This document shows positions 8,223 through 12,736 of a DNA stretch of 12,736 nucleotides, piece by piece. A program made the position numbers and the translations under genes. Within the stretch, counting starts at the first letter, position 1. Each line of letters starts with the position of its first letter. Under the pieces are notes generated by a model. It searched no databases. It worked only from the letters and a program-made list of their open reading frames with translations, and had not been told where the DNA came from. The stretch is from the NCBI GenBank assembly GCA_905215015.1, contig CAJMOS010000087.1:1-12736 (forward strand). The letters are read 5' to 3'. This DNA is from an uncultured bacterium. Lineage in GTDB: Bacteria; Spirochaetota; Spirochaetia; Sphaerochaetales; Sphaerochaetaceae.

Positions 8223-8248
8223 TGGTGGATGACGTTTGCCATCCACCA
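8223..8248 (-). repeat. Intercistronic hairpin between the binding-protein and ATPase genes
   Basis: TGGTGGATG (8223-8231) and CATCCACCA (8240-8248) form a perfect 9-bp stem with an 8-nt loop. It sits 11 nt past the binding-protein stop codon. On the minus strand no U-tract follows, so it is more likely an mRNA 3'-end stabiliser or partial attenuator that lets the binding protein be made in excess over the membrane subunits. The T-run (8249-8253) lies on the other strand's exit side. Confidence 0.65.
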
Positions 8249-8259
8249 TTTTTCGTTGT

Positions 8260-9891
8260 TTATTTTACCGTCCAGTTCCAGACATCTCTGTTGAGCTGGG
8301 TGTAATCCTCGACGTCCTTGATGCCGTCAACTCTTGTCGAATGGGCGAACAGCATGTTGTTGGAATAGGTGAACGCGAATGGGACATACTCGCGGATCTT
8401 GCGTTGATAGTCGTCATATGCCTTCTTCCGTTCCTCGAACGTGAATGCATGACCGCCTGCCTCGCCTGCGTTGAACACTGTCCAGTCGGAAAGCTGGGAG
8501 AAGTTGTTCAGGTGGGTCGGGCAGAAATTAATGACACACTCGGACGGATCGGGAGAACCAGCGGAGCCGATAAAGCCAAGGTCGTAGTCGCCCTTTCTGA
8601 CCCTGTTCAGGTGGGTCGGGAAGTCAGCGGTCTCAATCTGGGTCTTGATGCCGACGTCGGCCAGGTTCTGCTGGATAATCACGGCAGACTGCTCGCGGGT
8701 CTTGTTGCCGGTAGGCACGCTCATGACAAGGACGCGATTCGGATCCCAGTTTGCCTTGGCAAGTAGTTCTTTAGCGCCCTGAGGATTGTATGGCTCCTCG
8801 ACCTCTGGATTGTAGTAGATGTTGTTCGGCATGATTGGACCCCAAACGGCAATCCCTTCGCCCTGCAGAAGTCCATTGACCAGCAACTTGCGGTTGATCG
8901 CCATGTTGATTGCCCTGCGGACCTCAGGCGGCAGGTAGTCACGGGAGGTGTTGATCGCCATGTACTGATAACCAACGGACGGGACGGACTCGCAGACCAA
9001 GTTGGACTGCTGCTTGGCCTGTGCCCAGTCGGAGAGTTGCAAACTGGCGATGTTGCCGCCCAACACGTCAATCTCCCCGTTCATCAGACCGGCAAGCAGA
9101 TTGCTGGTCGGCACGACCCTGAGTACCAGCTTGTCCCACCCTGGACTTTTCAGGTAGTAATCCTTGTTCGCCTTGAACTCGATACGCTCACCGCTGATCT
9201 CGCTCTGGAAGATGCAGGGACCGCTGCCAATCGGGTGTCTCCAATACTCGGCCTCGCGGATCTTGTCCAAGGGCACGTTTCCAAGAAGGTGCTCCGGCAT
9301 GATATAGAAGTCGCGGAACTTATTGAACAGCAGGTAGTCGGCGTTGGTCGGCTCGCTCAGGTGGAAGGCGACAGTGTGCTCGTCCACCGCTTCGACCTGG
9401 ATGCTGTGATCCCCTTCACCAAACCCGGCAACCGGTTGCAGGTTGTTCTTTCTGATTGCATTCACCGACGGCGCCGTATAGAGCACTGCGGAGAAAACGA
9501 CGTCGTTCGCCGTGACCGGCTCTCCGTCGGTCCACTTGGCGTCCTTCCTCAGGTGGAACGTCAGGGTCTTGTTGTCCGAGCTCATCTCCACTGACTCTGC
9601 GAGGCGCGGCTCGTAGGTGCCGTTGGCCTTCAGGTAGACTAGCTTGTCGTAAATCAAGTCAATCGCCGCATCGGAATAGTTGCTGGTCGTTTCGAACGGA
9701 ATCAGGCTGTCCCAAGCAGAAACCATAGCGATTGTAATGGTCTTTTCCCCGGACTGAGTGGATGTGGTGGGAGCTGCGCTAGGAGTTTTCTCCCGGGCAG
9801 GACTGGCTTCTTTCGAACCATTTGCAAACGCCAAAGCGGGAATGCAAGAAGCAAGCAGAAGCGATGCCAGAATTTTCTTTCTCTTATTCAT
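8260..9891 (-). CDS. ABC importer substrate-binding protein, family 5 (oligopeptide type)
   Basis: This extracytoplasmic receptor captures a peptide-like ligand and delivers it to the permease pair. The 543-residue precursor starts MNKRKKILASLLLAS, a basic n-region and hydrophobic core. An A-F-A cleavage site follows (after residue 23), then a Ser/Thr/Pro-rich linker to about residue 50. An L-A-S-C motif at 13-16 could alternatively act as a lipobox. Family-5 features include the RLAESVEMSSDNKTLTFHLR strand region, DAKWTDGEPVTANDVVFS (about 120-137), the IGSGPC loop, and RRAINMAINRKLLV. The C-terminal end is DYTQLNRDVWNWT. The ATG at 9889-9891 has AAGGAGG 7 nt upstream. It lies between the permease and ATPase genes, an order seen in some opp/dpp operons. 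The ligand cannot be read from sequence: peptides, nickel complexes and sugar derivatives all use this family. Confidence 0.93.
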   Translation of the reverse strand: MNKRKKILASLLLASCIPALAFANGSKEASPAREKTPSAAPTTSTQSGEKTITIAMVSAWDSLIPFETTSNYSDAAIDLIYDKLVYLKANGTYEPRLAESVEMSSDNKTLTFHLRKDAKWTDGEPVTANDVVFSAVLYTAPSVNAIRKNNLQPVAGFGEGDHSIQVEAVDEHTVAFHLSEPTNADYLLFNKFRDFYIMPEHLLGNVPLDKIREAEYWRHPIGSGPCIFQSEISGERIEFKANKDYYLKSPGWDKLVLRVVPTSNLLAGLMNGEIDVLGGNIASLQLSDWAQAKQQSNLVCESVPSVGYQYMAINTSRDYLPPEVRRAINMAINRKLLVNGLLQGEGIAVWGPIMPNNIYYNPEVEEPYNPQGAKELLAKANWDPNRVLVMSVPTGNKTREQSAVIIQQNLADVGIKTQIETADFPTHLNRVRKGDYDLGFIGSAGSPDPSECVINFCPTHLNNFSQLSDWTVFNAGEAGGHAFTFEERKKAYDDYQRKIREYVPFAFTYSNNMLFAHSTRVDGIKDVEDYTQLNRDVWNWTVK

Positions 9892-9914
9892 GTAGAAACC
9901 TCCTTGTACATGAA

Positions 9915-10781
9915 TCAAACGCTAATCTTGGTATCCAGAGCATCGCGGATCCCGTCACCGAGAAAGTTGATGCAGAGGACAGTAAGAATCAGGATGATGC
10001 CGGCTGGAAGCCACATCCACGGCTGGTTGGCCAGGATGCTAATCGACTGGGCGTAGTAGAGGATGTTGCCCCACGACGCAGTAGGCGGCTGGATACCGAG
10101 GCCGAGAAAACTCAGCGAGGATTCAGTGATAATTGCCTGTGCGGTGCGGAACGTAAAGGCGATGATGACCGGAGCGAAGGCGTTCGGCATGATATAGCGG
10201 AGGATGATTTCCCCGTTCTTCGTGCCGATGGCCTTCGCCGACTGGACGTACTCCTTCTCACGGATGGAAAGGGTGTTCGCATAAATCAGACGAGCGAACT
10301 CCGGCCATCCAAGCACGCCGATGACCAGAATGATTGTCACGACCGACTGTCCAAGCACCGATGCCAGCACCAAAATCAGAATCATCGATGGAAACGACAT
10401 AAAGATATCCGCAAGCCGCATGACGACCGTCTCAATCGGACCCCGGAAATACCCGGCCAACAGTCCGAGTGGGACCCCAATGGTGAGGCTGATTAGCGCG
10501 GAGCAGATACCGACGGCCAGGGAAATGCGTCCACCGTAGACCAAGCGGGCGAACATGTCCCGCCCAACCTCGTCGGTACCGCACCAGTGGCTGGCCGAGG
10601 GCGGGGCGCTGAACGCCATGACATCCAGCCCGTTGGGATTGAGATGAAGAATCTTGGGCAAAAAGCAGATGCAGAGGATTTCTAAAATCAAGAAACCCAA
10701 GGCGAACACTGCCATCTTATGGTGGAAGAACCGTTGCCTGACATCCCGCATGTACGAGCTTTTCTGACAGGTCGTTTGCAT
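9915..10781 (-). CDS. ABC importer permease, OppC/DppC-like
   Basis: This is an inner-membrane subunit forming half of the translocation path. The 288-residue protein has an N-terminal cytoplasmic tail and first membrane segment (about 22-42). An OppC-type region at 66-85 reads WCGTDEVGRDMFARLVYGGR (the family's H-x-L-G-T-D-x-x-G-R-D pattern). Further membrane helices follow, then the EAA coupling loop around 178-200, with KEYVQSAKAIGTKNGEI leading into ILRYIMPN. The C-terminal segment ends FLGDGIRDALD, close to the family's LGDxLRDxLDP, although the final residue of that motif is missing. The start ATG (10779-10781) has AAGGAGG 7 nt upstream. It lies 12 nt after the other permease gene and 23 nt before the binding protein. 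Confidence 0.94.
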   Translation of the reverse strand: MQTTCQKSSYMRDVRQRFFHHKMAVFALGFLILEILCICFLPKILHLNPNGLDVMAFSAPPSASHWCGTDEVGRDMFARLVYGGRISLAVGICSALISLTIGVPLGLLAGYFRGPIETVVMRLADIFMSFPSMILILVLASVLGQSVVTIILVIGVLGWPEFARLIYANTLSIREKEYVQSAKAIGTKNGEIILRYIMPNAFAPVIIAFTFRTAQAIITESSLSFLGLGIQPPTASWGNILYYAQSISILANQPWMWLPAGIILILTVLCINFLGDGIRDALDTKISV

Positions 10782-10793
10782 CGTCTTCCCTCC

Positions 10794-11747
10794 TTAGTTG
10801 TAGCGAACCCGCGGATCCAGCAGGCTGTAGATGACATCGACAATCAAATTACCAATCAGCACCGCAACAGAGATGAACACGGTGATGCCCATGATGACCG
10901 GATAGTCACGGGAGTTAATGGAAAGCACCATCAGGCTTCCCAGTCCCGGCCATGAGAACAGCTGCTCGGTCACCACCGCTCCGCCGACGATGAACGGAAT
11001 CATATTGCCGACCATCGTGACAACCGGAGCCAGCGCGTTGCGCAGCGCATGACGGAACAGCACCCGGGATTCCAAGCATCCTTTCGCCCTCGCAGTCCTG
11101 ACGAAATCGTCCTGCAGGACCTCCAACATGGACGAACGCGTCTGACGAATCAGACCGCCGACCTGCTGCAGGCAGAGTACCAGCACAGGGAGCACCATGT
11201 GGTGAACCATGACCCCAAATGAATGGGGACCTGCCGAGTCGTACATGCCGCTACTAGGAAACAGATGGACCTTCACGGACAAAAGGAAAATCAGCATTAG
11301 ACCGACAAAGAAGTTTGGCGTTGCCGCTCCTGCAAACGAAAGTCCAGAGGAGAAATAATCCCAGCGGGAATACGGCTTGTATGCCGACATGACTCCCAGT
11401 GGGATGGCGATGCAGATGGAAACGACAATGGAGGAAATGGTGATCAACAGCGTCGGTCCGATACGCTCAGCGATGCTATCCCATACAGGAAGGCTCGTTC
11501 GGAAGGAAACCCCGAAGTTTCCCCTGAGCAGTTGCATGAACCACCTAAAGTACTGGATGTAGATTGGCTGGTCAAGACCGAGCCTCGCCTCTTGGTCAGC
11601 CATGGCCTCTGCGGTCGCATTGGAATCCATGAACACCATTTCCAAGGGAGATCCCGGTGCCATCGATGCAAGCACGTAGACCAAAATGGTAATACCCAGA
11701 AATGTGGGAATCGCAATCAGAATCCGCCGCATCAGATATCTTCCCAT
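10794..11747 (-). CDS. ABC importer permease, OppB/DppB-like
   Basis: First gene of the seven-gene operon; an inner-membrane permease subunit that pairs with the OppC-like protein. The 317-residue sequence begins MGRYLMRRILIAIPTFLGIT, the typical first helix of OppB/DppB. It has the periplasmic LGLDQPIYIQYFRWF segment (56-70), GNFGVSFRT (77-85), and several further helices. The EAA loop DDFVRTARAKGC is at 213-224, followed by FRHALRN. The C-terminal motif YSLLDPRVRY (307-316) is a family hallmark. The ATG at 11745-11747 has GGGAGG 6 nt upstream. Transcription probably starts about 45 nt before the ATG at the candidate promoter, with a palindrome in the leader. Confidence 0.94.
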   Translation of the reverse strand: MGRYLMRRILIAIPTFLGITILVYVLASMAPGSPLEMVFMDSNATAEAMADQEARLGLDQPIYIQYFRWFMQLLRGNFGVSFRTSLPVWDSIAERIGPTLLITISSIVVSICIAIPLGVMSAYKPYSRWDYFSSGLSFAGAATPNFFVGLMLIFLLSVKVHLFPSSGMYDSAGPHSFGVMVHHMVLPVLVLCLQQVGGLIRQTRSSMLEVLQDDFVRTARAKGCLESRVLFRHALRNALAPVVTMVGNMIPFIVGGAVVTEQLFSWPGLGSLMVLSINSRDYPVIMGITVFISVAVLIGNLIVDVIYSLLDPRVRYN

Positions 11748-11768
11748 GAGCTACCTCCCTTTGCGATA

Positions 11769-11783
11769 ACTGATATTATCAGT
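11769..11783. promoter_or_regulatory. Perfect 15-bp palindrome, candidate operator for the divergent GntR regulator
   Basis: ACTGATA and TATCAGT flank a single T with no mismatch. It lies between the predicted transcription start (about 11792) and the oppB-like start codon, at roughly +10 to +24, where a bound dimer would block transcription. GntR proteins bind short palindromes as dimers, and the regulator gene is divergent and adjacent. The exact match to the usual FadR-subfamily T-N-G-T...A-C-N-A core is not present, so the assignment is tentative. Confidence 0.5.
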
Positions 11784-11798
11784 GTTCATATCAAAAAT

Positions 11799-11827
11799 AT
11801 TGTCATATCGTTTTCCAGAGTTGTCAA
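11799..11827 (-). promoter_or_regulatory. Candidate sigma70-type promoter of the ABC transporter operon
   Basis: On the minus strand, a consensus -35 box TTGACA (11822-11827) is followed after 17 nt by GACAAT (11799-11804; 4 of 6 to consensus). The predicted start near 11792 yields a leader of about 45 nt. The heptamer TCATATC (plus strand) occurs at 11786-11792 and again at 11803-11809, around the -10 box. Confidence 0.55.
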
Positions 11828-11961
11828 CGAAAAATCCTGATTAATAAATTGCACTTTTGTGCCAAATAAGGTTCATAAGGAAATATGCAACAATCATATC
11901 ACTAATAGTACTAGCCAAATTCCAAATCATGTCGCATACTTACCCTAAGGAGCGTCTATCG

Positions 11962-12609
11962 ATGGAACAACAAATGACGGCCCAGAAGAAGACTATGGTC
12001 TACACGGCCGTCTTCAGTGATATCATCAAAGGCGTCTACGATTATAGCTCAATCATTAATGAGAAGACGTTGGTCGCAAAGTACAAGGTCAGCAAGTCTC
12101 CGGTCAGGGAAGCGCTACTGGAACTCTGCAATGAGGATATCCTGCAGAGTGTTCCACGAACCGGATACCGGCTGAAACCTCTGAACTACCGAGAATTGAA
12201 TGATGCGCTGACGGTACGCTCGATTATCGAGCTCTCCGCCTTGGATATCTCCTTCCCCCATATCACCAATCAGCAGATTACTGACCTAGAAACGATGGCA
12301 ACGAAGAACCGAAGCGAGATTTCCACCAGCGATCCGCTCCACCGCTGGGTCACCAACCGTGACTTTCACGTAACGCTCTGCTCGCTTTCCCAGAACAAAT
12401 ATCTGGTCAGTACGCTCGAATCGCTGATGAAGGTATGCCTGAGGGGCGCCCCCGAATACTTTGGCAGCCCTTGGGACCGGGATCTAAAGTCCTCCCTGAC
12501 AGGCCGTCATTTCCTGCTTATTGACGCTTTGAAAAAGCGCAAACTCGACGAAGCAAAGCGAATCTTGAAAGAAGATATCACCGACTACCGCTCCGCATTT
12601 CTCGTCTGA
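11962..12609 (+). CDS. GntR-family transcriptional regulator, FadR/FCD subfamily
   Basis: This is a DNA-binding dimer expected to sense an intermediate of the neighbouring pathway. The 215-residue product has an N-terminal winged helix: IIKGVYDYSSIINEKTLVAK (21-40), then the recognition helix YKVSKSPVREALLEL (41-55) and the wing SVPRTGYRL (63-71). An all-helical FCD-type effector domain follows, with ELNDALTVRSIIEL (78-91), NRDFHVTL (132-139) and HFLLIDALKKRKLDEAKRIL (183-202). Aligned by eye, two FCD metal positions are altered: N132 replaces the usual Asp of D-x-x-F-H, and D205 replaces the last His, while H136 and H183 remain. The ATG at 11962 is chosen because AAGGAG (11947-11952) lies 9 nt upstream. 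The open frame back to a TTG at 11857 lacks such support. It is divergent from the importer operon, so local control is likely. Confidence 0.9.
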   Translation: MEQQMTAQKKTMVYTAVFSDIIKGVYDYSSIINEKTLVAKYKVSKSPVREALLELCNEDILQSVPRTGYRLKPLNYRELNDALTVRSIIELSALDISFPHITNQQITDLETMATKNRSEISTSDPLHRWVTNRDFHVTLCSLSQNKYLVSTLESLMKVCLRGAPEYFGSPWDRDLKSSLTGRHFLLIDALKKRKLDEAKRILKEDITDYRSAFLV

Positions 12610-12619
12610 AGACATCAAC

Positions 12620-12659
12620 GCCGGTCGCAAACGCGACCGGCATAAATTTCATTTTATGC
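12620..12659 (+). terminator. Hairpin pair between convergent genes, probable terminator of the regulator gene
   Basis: GCCGGTCGC (12620-12628) and GCGACCGGC (12633-12641) form a perfect 9-bp GC-rich stem with a 4-nt AAAC loop, 11 nt after the regulator's stop codon. The plus-strand tail ATAAATTTCATTTTA is U-rich but interrupted. A second perfect stem, GCATAAA (12640-12646) with TTTATGC (12653-12659), overlaps it by two bases and may extend or compete with it. It could also serve the convergent gene as a bidirectional element. Confidence 0.65.
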
Positions 12660-12736
12660 TCATTGCTTTTTCAGCATGATCTCCAGGATGGTCCTGTCGG
12701 TGGGCTCCATGCCCGCATGCGTCATCTCCGAGAAGT
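12660..12736 (-). CDS. C-terminal end of an unidentified gene (partial)
   Basis: On the minus strand, 24 codons are open to the window edge and end at a TGA (12660-12662). The translation ends MEPTDRTILEIMLKKQ, preceded by FSEMTHAG. The codon choice is like that of the neighbouring genes and the stop lies right beside the hairpin pair, which supports a real gene running in from the right. The fragment is too short to name a family. Confidence 0.6.
   Translation of the reverse strand, partial: FSEMTHAGMEPTDRTILEIMLKKQ

Noticed and set aside
11849..11865. Sigma54-like element on the minus strand (TTGGCAC then TGCAA) upstream of the importer operon
   Set aside because: The GG and GC dinucleotides are one base too close (10 instead of 11 between the key G residues), and a consensus TTGACA promoter lies just downstream. 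It is better read as a small GCAC-TTTT-GTGC inverted repeat.
11857..11961. N-terminal extension of the GntR regulator from a TTG at 11857 or an ATG at 11929
   Set aside because: Neither has a Shine-Dalgarno, the added residues do not resemble a GntR N-terminus, and the ATG at 11962 has AAGGAG at 9 nt.

Overview
This window looks like chromosomal DNA of a moderately GC-rich anaerobic-type bacterium, most likely a spirochaete of the Sphaerochaeta group. The main clue is the substrate-binding protein's signal-peptide junction (AFA followed by NGSKE), a style I associate with that group. This assignment is inference; no rRNA or other marker gene is present.

Left part (1-3117, minus strand): an apparent three-gene operon. 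A candidate sigma70-type promoter (3089-3117) precedes a degenerate galactokinase-like protein, then SurE nucleotidase, then a NifS/IscS-type cysteine desulfurase that runs off the left edge. The galactokinase-like protein has lost most of its nucleotide-binding and catalytic signature. The surE start codon lies inside an 11-bp perfect inverted repeat.

Middle (3118-3859): a gene-poor stretch. It holds a 446-bp internally deleted insertion sequence of probable ISL3 type, with recognisable inverted ends and a transposase C-terminus. Directly beside it is a good intrinsic terminator for the minus-strand operon to the right.

Main part (3860-11747, minus strand): one seven-gene operon. It encodes two oligopeptide-type ABC permeases, an extracytoplasmic substrate-binding protein, two ATPases, a PepV/Sapep-like M20 dipeptidase, and a UroD-superfamily protein. 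The last carries the H-x-C...C zinc signature of MtaA/MtbA-type methyltransferases. Spacing is tight (11-nt overlaps to 59-nt gaps), with strong Shine-Dalgarno sequences throughout. A 9-bp hairpin sits in the 59-nt gap after the binding-protein gene. Read together: a peptide-like compound is bound outside, imported by BCDF, cleaved in the cytosol by the M20 enzyme, and a product may then be handled by the methyltransferase-like protein. The last step is inference.

Right part (11748-12736): a divergent intergenic region with a strong candidate promoter for the ABC operon and a perfect 15-bp palindrome just downstream of the predicted start site. Next comes a GntR-family (FadR/FCD-type) regulator on the plus strand, which probably controls the operon. 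A hairpin pair follows, then the last 24 codons of an unidentified convergent minus-strand gene.
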